Numbered from the stretch's first letter, positions 1-11,373 are shown. The stretch is 64,000 nt of DNA from Vibrio neptunius (GCA_019339365.1 CP079859.1:1736001-1800000); one strand, 5' to 3'. Numbers and translations are program-made. The notes: generated by a model from the letters alone, not told the origin.

Positions 1-299
1 CTTTTCACACATGGGTATTGTATTCTGGGTACAATCTAGCACGCTGTTGTCTAGGTACAATAAGACTAAAGTCTAATGCTGGTGCTATTGATTAATACAT
101 TGAAATCGAATCATTTTTCATGTGAATGTTTGTCGAGTGTTTTAACAATTTTTTCCGTTGAGAAAACAAATGTTTCAATTTACGTCTATCCCTTGTGTTT
201 AAAAGGAATAGACTATATCTATAAGTTAGACATAAAGCCTCAGTGCGATATTCGTATCGCAACGGCAGATAATTAAGCTTCCTGTTTCGGAGAAAAGTA
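1..299. other. Upstream region of htpX, no convincing gene
   Basis: AT-rich leader before htpX. Short open frames exist on both strands (for example 76-276 on the plus strand), but they lack ribosome binding sites and recognisable content. A Shine-Dalgarno-like GGAG sits about ten bases before the htpX ATG. A weak sigma-70-like pair (TTGTGT near 194, about 17 bases before TATCTA) may be the promoter, but I would not rely on it. Confidence 0.4.
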
Positions 300-1159
300 A
301 TGAAGCGAGTGATGTTATTTTTGGCAACCAACTTGGCCGTTATTCTGGTTCTGAGTGTTGTTTTAAATATTGTGTATGCGGTTACAGGTATGCAACCTGG
401 TAGCTTGTCTGGACTGCTTGTTATGGCCGCTGTGTTTGGTTTTGGTGGTTCATTCATCTCATTGATGATGTCAAAAGGTATGGCGCTGCGTTCTGTCGGG
501 GGATGGTGATTGAAAGCCCGCGTAATGAAACAGAGCATTGGTTACTTGAAACGGTTCGCCGACAGTCTGAGCAAGTGGGCATCGGTATGCCAACCGTCGC
601 CATCTATGATTCCGCTGATATCAACGCGTTTGCAACAGGCGCTAAGCGTAATGATTCTTTGGTGGCAGTTTCAACTGGTCTTTTGCAAAATATGACTCGT
701 GATGAAGCTGAAGCCGTACTTGCTCACGAAGTGAGTCATATTGCCAATGGTGACATGGTCACCATGACGCTAATGCAAGGTGTGGTGAATACCTTCGTGA
801 TTTTCCTATCACGCTTTATTGCAAATATTGTTTCATCTAACGATGATGAAGAAGGTGGCAGCAACATGATGGTTTACTTTGGTGTATCCATTGTTCTTGA
901 ACTCGTGTTTGGCTTCCTAGCGAGCTTTCTTACTATGTGGTACAGCCGCCATCGTGAGTTTCATGCTGATGCAGGTGCAGCGCAGTTGGTCGGTAAGCAC
1001 AAAATGATTGCTGCTTTGGAGCGTTTAAAAGTGAGTCATGAATCTCAGCTAGAAGGTTCAATGATGGCATTTGGTATCAATGGTAAGCGTTCAGTAACAG
1101 AATTATTGATGAGTCACCCTCCATTAGATAAGCGCATCGCAGCGCTGCGAAACTCATAA
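300..1159 (+). CDS. htpX: Protease HtpX, membrane zinc metallopeptidase (frameshifted in this sequence)
   Basis: HtpX is an inner-membrane M48 zinc endopeptidase that degrades misfolded membrane proteins alongside FtsH. The protein opens with two hydrophobic segments (about residues 4-26 and 36-54) and carries the zinc motif HEVSH (near 720-745), followed by two more membrane segments and the downstream zinc ligand Glu in EFHADAGA. The frame breaks at 498-502, a run of five G. A sixth G restores the ...[13 protein letters not shown]... continuity and gives about 286 residues, the normal family length. As written, the first frame ends at 509 and the second runs from 503 to 1159. A homopolymer sequencing error is the likely cause. 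A strong terminator follows. Confidence 0.9.
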
Positions 1160-1176
1160 GTTTATGATTTAACGAA

Positions 1177-1205
1177 AAGGCTTGATTTTATATCAAGCCT
1201 TTTTT
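1177..1205 (+). terminator. Rho-independent terminator after htpX
   Basis: A ten-base-pair stem AAGGCTTGAT / ATCAAGCCTT with a short TTTAT loop is followed directly by a T run. It separates htpX from the next operon. Confidence 0.85.
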
Positions 1206-1266
1206 GATCCCTTATTATTTAACCGCCGTACAAAGCTGAAAACTAAACTTTTACAAAATTAATGTT

Positions 1267-1312
1267 TGTACAACCCCAACAAATTACCCTAAGCTAGCGT
1301 TAGGGTTGTACA
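1267..1312 (+). promoter_or_regulatory. Large inverted repeat, probable operator of the lipid/redox operon
   Basis: Perfect ten-base arms TGTACAACCC (1267-1276) and GGGTTGTACA (1303-1312) flank a second nested pair ACCCTAA (1286-1292) / TTAGGGT (1300-1306). The left arm lies within the self-complementary octamer TTGTACAA. A TATAAT-like hexamer near 1327-1332 and GGAGAGG near 1337-1343 follow just before the first gene. The geometry suggests a dimeric regulator binding at or over the promoter, with MerR/CarH-like light or redox regulators as one possibility. The regulator is not in the window, so its identity is inference. Confidence 0.55.
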
Positions 1313-1345
1313 TTATTTTATTTTGTATAATTATCTGGAGAGGAT

Positions 1346-1765
1346 ATGAACGTCGAGTCAGTTGGTCAAATATATCAGCAACTTAGCAAGGAAAATTTGC
1401 ACTTGTTAAATGGTGTTTACCATCAAGATGTTGTCTTCGAAGATTCTGCGCATCGTCTCCAAGGTTGGCAAGCGTTACAAAGCTATTTTGACAGTCTTTA
1501 TACAAACGTCAGGCGCTGCGACTTTGACATAAAAGAGCAACAGCAGTCTGGTGACAGTGGATTTCTTACGTGGTCTATGTCGCTGGAGCATCCCAAACTG
1601 CAAAAAGGTAAAACCGTGGTCGTCAATGGTGTCAGCCACCTCAAATTCAAAGATGGTAGGGTTATCTATCACAGAGATTACTTCGACCTCGGTGAAATGC
1701 TTTATGAAAACCTTCCACTGCTAGGTTCAGTGATCAAGACCATCAAACAGAGGCTAGGGCAATGA
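1346..1765 (+). CDS. NTF2/SnoaL-like small protein
   Basis: The 139-residue protein has the composition and pattern of a single NTF2-like (SnoaL) cone-shaped alpha/beta barrel, with an N-terminal helix, a FEDSAHRLQG segment and alternating strands ending in KFKDGRVIYHRDYFD. Members bind or convert small hydrophobic molecules, but no substrate can be read here. It is the first gene after the inverted-repeat promoter, and its stop overlaps the next start (ATGA at 1762), so it is translationally coupled to the short-chain dehydrogenase. Its role in the lipid-modifying operon is inferred only from position. A good GGAGAGG site precedes the ATG. Confidence 0.75.
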   Translation: MNVESVGQIYQQLSKENLHLLNGVYHQDVVFEDSAHRLQGWQALQSYFDSLYTNVRRCDFDIKEQQQSGDSGFLTWSMSLEHPKLQKGKTVVVNGVSHLKFKDGRVIYHRDYFDLGEMLYENLPLLGSVIKTIKQRLGQ

Positions 1766-2487
1766 CTTGTGTGTTAATCACCGGCGCCACATCCGGTATC
1801 GGTAGGCAACTGGCAGAAGATTATGCAAATGCGGGACATGAAGTCGTTGCTTGCGGAAGGAACCCACAAGCGTTAGAAGCGCTTGTTTCTACCTCTACTA
1901 ATATTACCTCGCTTCAATTTGACCTAACCGATTTATCGGCTACGAAAAAGGCGTTAGAAAAGCTGGTCATTACCCCTGATGTTTGGATTTTTAATGCTGG
2001 AGATTGTGAGTACATTGATGATGGTGTCATTGACGCACAATTGATAAAGCGTGTATTCGACATCAATGTGGTTGGGCTTGCTAACGCGATAGAAGCAAGC
2101 CAGCACCATTTTCAGCCCGGACATATTGTGGCTCTGGTCGGTTCTATTGCGAGCGAATTGGCCTTACCAAGGGCTGAAGCCTATGGCGCATCTAAAGCCG
2201 CTGTCAGCTATTTAGGTAGAGCGCTCCAGCTTGATTTGGTTAAAAAAGAGATTTGTGTGTCAGTGATATACCCTGGCTTCGTCAAAACGCCTTTGACCGA
2301 TAAAAACACGTTTCCAATGCCAATGCTTGTGACGACACAACAGGCGTCACAAGCGATACGTAAAGGGCTTGCTAAACGTAAACCGTATATATATTTCCCG
2401 CGAAGGTTCACAACGCTACTGCGCCTGATTGGTGCCTTGCCTTACCGCTGGCAAAAGTATTTAACCGCGAAATTGATCTCAGAGTAA
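1762..2487 (+). CDS. Short-chain dehydrogenase/reductase
   Basis: This is a classical SDR of 241 residues. The Rossmann glycine motif TGATSGIG is at residues 7-14, a degenerate NAG motif (IFNAGD) is near 76-81, the catalytic Ser is in VGSIAS, and YGASK holds the catalytic Tyr and Lys. It should be a cytosolic NAD(P)-dependent oxidoreductase. The C-terminus is basic and aromatic (YFPRRFTTLLRLIG), typical of SDRs that act at the membrane surface on lipid substrates. It sits second in a tightly packed operon with a flavin oxidoreductase and a Cfa-like methyltransferase, so a fatty-acyl or isoprenoid substrate is plausible but unproven. Confidence 0.9.
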   Translation: MTCVLITGATSGIGRQLAEDYANAGHEVVACGRNPQALEALVSTSTNITSLQFDLTDLSATKKALEKLVITPDVWIFNAGDCEYIDDGVIDAQLIKRVFDINVVGLANAIEASQHHFQPGHIVALVGSIASELALPRAEAYGASKAAVSYLGRALQLDLVKKEICVSVIYPGFVKTPLTDKNTFPMPMLVTTQQASQAIRKGLAKRKPYIYFPRRFTTLLRLIGALPYRWQKYLTAKLISE

Positions 2488-2499
2488 GAGGATTCCAAA

Positions 2500-3780
2500 A
2501 TGAAAATAGCCATAATCGGGACAGGTATCTCTGGGTTGACATGTGCCTATCATCTGAATAAACAACATGATGTCACTCTATTCGAAGCCAATGATTACAT
2601 CGGTGGGCACACTGCGACGGTCAATGTGGAAGTGGAAGGCGAGAACTATGCGGTCGACACCGGTTTTATTGTGTACAACGATAGAACGTATCCCAATTTT
2701 ATTGCCATGATGGATGAGGTGGGTGTGGAGGGCTTACCTACACAGATGAGTTTCAGTGTAAGAAACGATGGGTGTGGATTGGAGTACAATGGACACACAG
2801 TGTCGACGCTTTTCGCGCAGAAAAGAAATTGGTTCAATCCCAAGTTTTATGCCTTCATTTTCGAGATACTGCGTTTCAATAAACAGGTTAAACGGATAGT
2901 CGAACAATCCAGTGAGTGTGAGAAAACACTCGGCGACTTTTTATCGGAAGAGAAATTCAGCGACTATTTTTGCAACAACTATATCTTACCAATGGGTGCT
3001 GCAATCTGGTCTTCCACACTTGCCGATATGCGCGCTTTTCCGCTGCAATTCTTTGCACGATTCTTTCTGAATCATGGACTACTCGATGTGTTGAACAGGC
3101 CTCAGTGGTACGTGATAAAAGGCGGTTCTAATGCCTATGTCGAGCCACTCACTCAGGAGTATGCTGACCGCATTCACCTTTCTACACCTGTAAAATCGGT
3201 TTGCAGGGAGCAAATGGGCGTGCGAATTGATCTTGGCGATCGGACTGAGCGCTTTGACCAAGTGATTTTTGCCTGTCATAGCGACCAAGCGCTTGCCCTG
3301 CTTAGTGATGCCAGTGACCTCGAGAGTAAAATTCTAGGTCAGCTGGAATATCAAGCGAATGAAGTGACACTGCATACTGATGAGAGTTTACTGCCTAAAA
3401 GAAAGTCGGCTTGGGCGTCTTGGAATTATTGGTTAGATGGAAAGCAAGGTGAAAGTGAACGCCCACCAACCCTGACTTACAACATGAATATTCTACAACA
3501 TATACAAGCGCCTGTGACATTCTGTGTTTCTTTAAATAGCGGTCATCTTATTGACTCAAGTAAAGTGCTCAAAACATTCACGTATCACCATCCTGTGTTC
3601 AGCGAGCAATCTATGCAGGCCCAGCAGAGACGTAAGGAAATCAATGGGCAGGACAAGGTGTGGTTCTGCGGTGCCTACTGGTACAACGGTTTTCATGAAG
3701 ACGGGGTTCGAAGCGCTCTAGATATTGTCAGTGAGTTGAAACTGCTCAAAAACGTTGATCGCCAACGAGGAGCAGCATAA
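2500..3780 (+). CDS. FAD-dependent oxidoreductase (amine oxidase/phytoene-desaturase-like)
   Basis: The 426-residue flavoprotein begins with a dinucleotide-binding motif IIGTGISGL (residues 4-12), followed by the acidic strand end FEAND and the GG motif YIGGH typical of the amine-oxidase/phytoene-desaturase superfamily. The C-terminal part has WFCGAYWYNGFHEDGVRSAL, matching the flavin-binding end of this group. In bacteria this protein type is regularly found beside DUF1365 and a Cfa-like methyltransferase. In Rhodobacter such genes belong to the singlet-oxygen-induced set that modifies unsaturated fatty acids. The stop overlaps the start of the DUF1365 gene by one base. Which fatty acid it acts on cannot be told from sequence. 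Confidence 0.88.
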   Translation: MKIAIIGTGISGLTCAYHLNKQHDVTLFEANDYIGGHTATVNVEVEGENYAVDTGFIVYNDRTYPNFIAMMDEVGVEGLPTQMSFSVRNDGCGLEYNGHTVSTLFAQKRNWFNPKFYAFIFEILRFNKQVKRIVEQSSECEKTLGDFLSEEKFSDYFCNNYILPMGAAIWSSTLADMRAFPLQFFARFFLNHGLLDVLNRPQWYVIKGGSNAYVEPLTQEYADRIHLSTPVKSVCREQMGVRIDLGDRTERFDQVIFACHSDQALALLSDASDLESKILGQLEYQANEVTLHTDESLLPKRKSAWASWNYWLDGKQGESERPPTLTYNMNILQHIQAPVTFCVSLNSGHLIDSSKVLKTFTYHHPVFSEQSMQAQQRRKEINGQDKVWFCGAYWYNGFHEDGVRSALDIVSELKLLKNVDRQRGAA

Positions 3781-4578
3781 TGAGCGCAGAGCATGGCGGC
3801 TCTTTATTTGTGGGTGATGTAAGACATCGGCGCTTTAGCCCAGTAGAGCATCAGTTAAGCTACCCTATCTTTATGCCATGTATCGACTTGGATAAGATCC
3901 ATGCTGTGGAGAAATCTGTTTGGGGCTTTGGACGAAAGTGGTGGCATTGGGCGAGGTTTAAACGCTCTGATTATTTAGGGGAAGGAGATTTAAAACACGC
4001 GGTATTTGACAAGATTAAAGAGCTCACGGGAGAGACTGTCGAGGGGAGCGTCAAAGCCGTCATTCATCTCCGTTATCTTGGTATCTATTTCAGTCCGGTA
4101 AACTTCTACTATGTTTATAACAAGGAAGGAGAATGGCGTTACTTGTTGGCTGAAGTGAGTAATACCCCTTGGAATCAAAGACACTACTATGCGATTCCTG
4201 CTTTTGACCAAACATTGTGGCGACACGGCAAAGCGTTTCATGTGTCACCGTTTAACCCTATAGACCAAGACTATGTTTGGCGATTGAAGCCATTAGGGAG
4301 AAAGCTTTCGATTCACCTAGAGTGCCATCGGGATCAAAAAGGAATTTGATGCCACGCTTAGCATGGGCAAACAGGCTCTGACATCGAGAGTGCTTCTCAA
4401 ACACTTGATTAAAACGCCGCTAATGGCAGTAAAAATGTTGATTGGAATTTACTGGCAGGCGTTTAAGCTCTGGTGTAAGGGTGCTCCATTTTACTCCCAT
4501 CCTAATAATAAAAAACAACCAGAAATACCTTCTAAAAACTATAAATCGAGAGAGCAGGGCAAGGAGCATAAGTCATGA
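3780..4578 (+). CDS. DUF1365 family protein (frameshifted in this sequence)
   Basis: This DUF1365 protein has the family pattern GDVRHRRFSPVEHQLSYP near the start, then LRYLGIYFSPVNFYYVY and EVSNTPWNQRHYY. Its biochemical role is unknown; the family co-occurs with the FAD oxidoreductase and Cfa-like methyltransferase that flank it. The frame ends early at 4349 because of an A5 run at 4336-4340. Reading four A restores ...RDQKEFDATLS... and continues to the stop at 4578, giving about 265 residues, a normal length. The restored stop overlaps the cfa start (ATGA at 4575), which supports the reconstruction. Confidence 0.85.
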
Positions 4579-5814
4579 TTAACTCCCAAACGATAGATTA
4601 CTCAACGTCACTAAGCACGACACAAAAAACAGCGCGTAGCGTGGCAATGTCACTCCTCAAGAAAATCAAATCAGGTTCGCTAACGGTCATTGAATCATTC
4701 TCCGTTTCAGAAAATAGGGTGACTTTTGGTGACACAGGAGCCTCACGCTTACAGGCGGCTATCGAGGTCAAACATCCAGACTTTTACGCTAGGCTGCTCA
4801 AAGGCGGGAGTATTGCAGCAGGCGAAGCCTACATGGACGGCTGGTGGGACAGCCCAGATTTGACGGCGCTGATGGAACTGATGGCCGTGAACTTAGCAAC
4901 CCTCGATTCTATTGAAGGCCAAAGTAGTTTTATCTCTCGAATATCATACCAGCTTGGGCACTGGTTCAACCGCAACACTGAGAAGAATGCCGCTAAGAAT
5001 ATTAGCGCCCACTATGACTTGAGCAATGAACTCTACGAAACGTTTCTTGATCAAGAGATGTTGTACTCCGCTGCAATCTTTAATAGGGAATCAGACAGTT
5101 TGGAGCAGGCTCAGCTCAACAAAATGGAAAGATTGTGCCAGCAGCTTGAATTGTCCTCTGACGACCACGTGATTGAGATAGGGACAGGCTGGGGTGGCAT
5201 GGCCATATATATGGCGGAAAAGTATGGGTGCCACGTAACCACCACGACGATCTCGGAACAGCAGTATCAGTACGCTAAGCAGAAGATAATCGATAAGGGA
5301 CTTGAGCACAAAATAACCTTGCTCAAGCAGGATTATAGAAAATTAAAAGGGCACTACGACAAGTTGGTGTCCATTGAAATGATCGAAGCGGTTGGTAAAG
5401 AATACTTAGGCTCGTACATTAAAAAGTGTCAGTCTCTTTTTAAGGCCAAAAGGGTTGATGGCCATACAAGCCATTACTATCGCCGATCAAAGATACGACT
5501 ATTACAGTAACAATGTCGATTTCATACAGAAGTATATTTTTCCAGGTGGTTTCCTACCTTCGATTACGGCTTTGACCCAAGCAACAACAGCGCATAGCGA
5601 TTTAGTTTTGCGTAACCTATACGATATTGGCTTGGACTATGCAAAGACATTGAAAGAGTGGCACACACGATTTGTGTCATCAGAAAGCAATGTCAGGAAG
5701 CTAGGTTTTGATGACACCTTTATGCGTATGTGGAAATATTATTTCTGTTACTGTGAAGGTGGATTTCGTGCCCAAAGCATAAGCACTGTTCATATGACCT
5801 TTCAAAAGGCGTGA
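4575..5814 (+). CDS. Cyclopropane-fatty-acyl-phospholipid synthase family methyltransferase (frameshifted)
   Basis: This is a SAM-dependent methyltransferase of the Cfa/mycolic-acid cyclopropane synthase family, about 412 residues when repaired. An N-terminal lipid-binding part (GEAYMDGWWDSPDLTALM) precedes the Rossmann domain with the SAM motif VIEIGTGWGGMAIYMA. Further family signatures are YDLSNELYETFLD, MLYSAAIF and EAVGKEYL. Family members methylate double bonds of membrane phospholipid acyl chains. The frame breaks at 5448-5451, where four A stand in place of three; removal restores ...FKAKGLMAIQAITIADQ... and the rest of the protein. Given its neighbours it could be a Cfa paralogue making methylated or furan fatty acids instead of simple cyclopropane, so no symbol is assigned. 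Confidence 0.88.
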
Positions 5815-6340
5815 TGATGACGACAAAAAAGCTGATTTGTTATTCCCTCTGGTTCCAAGTTGTCTGGATAGTTGCTGTACTAGGCCAAGAGAAGTTGCAG
5901 TGGTTAGCTGTCGGTCTGGTCGTCGGTACCTATGTATACAGCCAGTTGGTTGCACCAATAAAGCTTGAACGAGTGTTTTTAGTGGCGGTATTGGGTGTCA
6001 TGGTCGATTATGCCAACATGACGCTGGGTGTATTTCGTTTCACCGATAGTGATTTCCCAATTTGGCTGATGGCACTTTGGTTTATATTTGTTTGGTACGC
6101 CTATTTTCTCGCTCCGATAGTGAGCCGATTTCCGACAATACTCGTATATACAGTAGGAGGCGTTGGTGGGGCGTTGAGCTATTTGGCGGGAGAAAAACTT
6201 GGCGCGGTCTATTTCCCTTTACCAACGACAACCACGTTGATTGTATTAATGGTGGAGTGGCTGCTCATTGTGGCAGCCATTATAAAGGTTTATGGAAATG
6301 CATCGGATCAAATGGACTACGTTGGTAGGGGGATCGTTAG
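5814..6340 (+). CDS. DUF2878 family membrane protein (falsely fused to the next gene by a frameshift)
   Basis: The protein is almost wholly hydrophobic, with about six membrane segments, and matches DUF2878 (VDYANMTLGVF, PIWLMALWFIFVWYAY). Its function is unknown. As written, the frame runs on through the next gene to 6845 as one 344-residue protein. Adding one G to the G5 run at 6328-6332 makes it stop at TAG 6338-6340 (about 175 residues, the normal DUF2878 size) and gives the following gene its own signal peptide, so the fusion is probably an artefact. The start overlaps the cfa stop; GTG 5811, ATG 5814 or ATG 5817 are all possible. Confidence 0.75.
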
Positions 6341-6845
6341 CGTCTTGTTGGTCAGCGCAAGCGCAAAAGCCACCATGGCTAGCGACGATAAATGGCAGGA
6401 ATGGCGTAAAGTCGGGAGCGCACAGCTTACTTTTCTCTTTTTCGACGTTTACCAATCTCAGCTCTTCACCCCGACTGGTGAGTATATTCTCGGCAAAGAT
6501 ATCTCACCACACCCACTGGCTTTATCTATTAAATATCAACGAGACATCAGCCAGAAACAGTTGGTTGATGCCACGAGAGAGCAATGGGACAAGTTAGGGT
6601 ACTCTGATACGGGCCCTTGGGTGACTCAGCTCGAGAGGATTTTTCCCGATGTTAAAGATGGCCAACAGCTGACTTATGTCTCTGATGGTGACACTGGGCG
6701 ATTCTTTTTTTCGTCACAAAATGACCAAAACCGGTTGATTGGTTCAATCAATGATCCACTTCTGAACGACGCATTTCTAGCGATATGGCTATCCCCACAA
6801 ACACAGTACCCCAAGTTAAGACAAGACCTCATTGGAGCGAGATAA
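6298..6845 (+). CDS. Chalcone-isomerase-like periplasmic protein (start restored by frameshift repair)
   Basis: The segment from about 6378 on encodes a chalcone-isomerase-like fold (KVGSAQLTFLFFDVYQSQLFTP, then IKYQRDISQKQLVDAT and VSDGDTGRFFF), a family of bacterial proteins lacking demonstrated isomerase activity. With one G added to the run at 6328-6332, translation from ATG 6298 gives MHRIKW, a hydrophobic stretch and a signal-peptidase-like ASAKA site, so the mature protein would be periplasmic with a total length near 182 residues. AAAGG lies nine bases before the ATG. The gene would overlap the end of DUF2878, in keeping with the coupling seen throughout this operon. A lipid or fatty-acid ligand is plausible but unproven. 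Confidence 0.75.
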
Positions 6846-6846
6846 A

Positions 6847-7380
6847 ATGCGAAAGATTAAAATGCTGATTGTTGTTGGCTTATTAACGCTATTAACCGGG
6901 TGCTCTACGGATATATCGGAATACAAAGGCAGTACACCTGCCTTCAATCTGTTTGAGTATTTTGAAGGAGAGGTGACAGCTTGGGGAATGGTTCAGGATT
7001 ATACCAACAAGCAGCAACGTCGTTTTAAAGTTGATATTGTCGGCAGTATCGATGGTGATACCCTAACTCTTGTCGAAGACTTTGAGTTCGATGACGGCGA
7101 GCTTGACCAAAGGATTTGGAAAATCAAGAGACTCAGCGACAATACCTACGAAGGAGAAGCTGGAGACATCTTAGGTGTCGCACGAGGCAAAGAAGAGGGT
7201 AATGCATTGCACTGGGTCTATGACTTTGAGCTTGTCGTCGACGGTTCTACAATAACGGTCGCGTTTGATGATTGGTTGTTCAGACAAGACGAGACTCATG
7301 TATTCAATATCACGAGCATACGAAAGTTCGGTATTGAGGTTGGCAAAATTACGTTGTTCTTTCAAAAAGTCGACAGTTAG
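6847..7380 (+). CDS. DUF3833 lipoprotein
   Basis: The protein of 177 residues starts with a lipoprotein signal (MRKIKMLIVVG...LLTGC, lipobox LTGC), followed by the DUF3833 pattern FNLFEYFEGEVTAWGMVQD and RRFKVDIVG. It should be a lipid-anchored protein facing the periplasm. The function is unknown. It is the last gene of the lipid/redox operon, starting one base after the preceding stop, and is followed by a terminator shared with convergent purB. DUF3833 proteins commonly accompany DUF2878 and chalcone-isomerase-like proteins, which supports a joint envelope role. Confidence 0.85.
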   Translation: MRKIKMLIVVGLLTLLTGCSTDISEYKGSTPAFNLFEYFEGEVTAWGMVQDYTNKQQRRFKVDIVGSIDGDTLTLVEDFEFDDGELDQRIWKIKRLSDNTYEGEAGDILGVARGKEEGNALHWVYDFELVVDGSTITVAFDDWLFRQDETHVFNITSIRKFGIEVGKITLFFQKVDS

Positions 7381-7409
7381 TCGACTCGATAGTGGTGTCT
7401 AATCGACAT

Positions 7410-7440
7410 AAAAAAGGGCTGACGTATCGACGTCAGCCCT
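7410..7440 (-). terminator. Terminator of purB (also between convergent operons)
   Basis: An eleven-base-pair stem AGGGCTGACGT / ACGTCAGCCCT with a four-base loop is followed on the minus strand by six T. It closes mnmA-hflD-purB and probably also stops the plus-strand operon, although T residues are scarce on that side. Confidence 0.8.
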
Positions 7441-7460
7441 AAGTGTTTACATAGACTGTA

Positions 7461-8972
<1,512 letters not shown>

Positions 8973-8980
8973 TTAAGTCA

Positions 8981-9598
8981 TTACATACGGGCTAAGAGGA
9001 TTTGAGCCTGTTCAACCATTTTTTTGCGCCCGAAAATGAGGTGGCGACGCTTTCCGCCTACTTGGCGCCATAACACAGCACTGCGAATACCAGATAGTAA
9101 CAAGGCTCGAACTTTATGTTGGTTACCTGTCTGTTGCAGTACAGAAGGGGTTCCAGTTACCTGAATTCTCGGCCCGATCGGGCTGATGACATCCAAATAG
9201 ACGCTGGCAAGATTGCTTATCATTTGGTCATCTAAGAGTTCAAAATGATCAAGTTGTCGCTCTATCATTTTAATTCGGTCGGCTAATTGAGACATCGCAT
9301 CGTTGCGTCCACTCAGTTTACGTTCAAGCGCCATCAAGCTGATGATATAGCGAGTCACTTCACTGCCAGAAGGTGTGCTATCGATGCCCTTCACCAAACA
9401 TTCTAAGCCAAGTTTTAAATCCGACTCTCGACCATAAACACTGACGGTGTTATTTGGGTTTGTGTTTAAGATCGCTTTGAGCGACGTTTCAAATGCATCA
9501 GAGTCACAGTGACCGTTTTTCGCGACCTGTTGAACCAGAGCGACAGCTTGGCATATTCCTGCAAATGCGATGGTACGGTCGTAAAGAGCGTTAGTCAC
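8981..9598 (-). CDS. hflD: High frequency lysogenization protein HflD
   Basis: This 205-residue, mostly helical protein matches HflD (YcfC): it starts [29 protein letters not shown] and contains [11 protein letters not shown] and [22 protein letters not shown]. In E. coli HflD is a peripheral membrane protein that influences lambda CII stability; its housekeeping role is poorly known. It lies between mnmA and purB as in most gammaproteobacteria, 28 bases downstream of mnmA, so it is probably cotranscribed. No broken motif is visible. Confidence 0.95.
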   Translation of the reverse strand: MTNALYDRTIAFAGICQAVALVQQVAKNGHCDSDAFETSLKAILNTNPNNTVSVYGRESDLKLGLECLVKGIDSTPSGSEVTRYIISLMALERKLSGRNDAMSQLADRIKMIERQLDHFELLDDQMISNLASVYLDVISPIGPRIQVTGTPSVLQQTGNQHKVRALLLSGIRSAVLWRQVGGKRRHLIFGRKKMVEQAQILLARM

Positions 9599-9626
9599 GT
9601 CGTATTACTCCTGAAAAGACATTGAA

Positions 9627-10767
<1,141 letters not shown>

Positions 10768-10942
10768 TTAACTGGAGGCAGATTTTAACAGAAAGCGTTT
10801 CGAGGTGACAGTTCCGAGATCGAACTCACACTTCAATTTTGCCGCAATTTTACTCGTTCACGATCTTAATCTGCGAATTTTCACTACAGACAGGCTATAT
10901 GTGGCATAGTTGGCAAAATTCAAGTGAACTAAGGTACAAAAC

Positions 10943-11212
10943 GTGAGTGATGATAGTCAATTCATGGCGGAAGCAGAGCTGATTGAAATTGTTGAGAATC
11001 AGCTGGAAGATGGTGAGCCGCTAAAAGTAAAAGAAACGTTGATGCGTTTGATGATGACAGGAACGCCGCGAGACGAGGCTGTCGCGATGATGGCATGTGC
11101 TGTCTCTATTGAGATCTTCGACGTAATGAAAAACGAAGGTGAGTTTAATCTCAAACGTTATTCAGAACACCTTGACCGTTTGCCAGATATCAGTTTTATG
11201 GAAGGTGAATAA
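10943..11212 (+). CDS. Small acidic conserved protein of unknown function
   Basis: This is an 89-residue, strongly acidic, helical protein (AEAELIEIVENQLEDGEPLKVKETLMRLMMTGTPRDEAVAMMACAV) starting with GTG preceded by AAGG. I do not recognise a named family. The pattern resembles the small DUF1841-like or conserved Vibrio proteins of unknown role. It is transcribed divergently from mnmA, with about 190 bases between them, and is followed by a hairpin (11226-11246), so it is probably monocistronic. Regular codon use and a clear ribosome binding site argue that it is real. Confidence 0.7.
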   Translation: MSDDSQFMAEAELIEIVENQLEDGEPLKVKETLMRLMMTGTPRDEAVAMMACAVSIEIFDVMKNEGEFNLKRYSEHLDRLPDISFMEGE

Positions 11213-11225
11213 GCGGTAACCCCAT

Positions 11226-11250
11226 GCCAACTGGTCATCAGTTGGCTTGT
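11226..11250 (+). terminator. Hairpin after the small acidic gene
   Basis: GCCAACTG / CAGTTGGC form an eight-base-pair stem with a five-base loop, but only a TTGTT tail follows. It is a weak intrinsic terminator at best. Confidence 0.45.
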
Positions 11251-11359
11251 TACATTGCGGTGTGGCTCGTCAAACTTTAGCGGTTTCCTATTTACAATTA
11301 TTTGTGCATTAAGTGCTTCCTGTTTATCACCTATCAAGTGATAGAATTTTAATTTCTCC

Positions 11360-11373
11360 CGCAAACGTTTGCT
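11360..11373 (+). promoter_or_regulatory. PurR operator at the gsk promoter
   Basis: CGCAAACGTTTGCT contains the perfect palindromic PurR core GCAAACGTTTGC and abuts TATAAT (11373-11378), the probable -10 of gsk. A repressor bound here would block RNA polymerase. This fits purine control of a purine salvage kinase. Confidence 0.7.

Noticed and set aside
92..538. 148-codon minus-strand open frame opposite the htpX start
   Set aside because: It lies antisense to the clear HtpX coding sequence, has no ribosome site and no recognisable domain.
5811..6845. A genuine DUF2878/chalcone-isomerase fusion protein
   Set aside because: A one-base change in the G run at 6328-6332 yields two normal-length genes, a signal peptide and a stop, matching the wider error pattern in the window.
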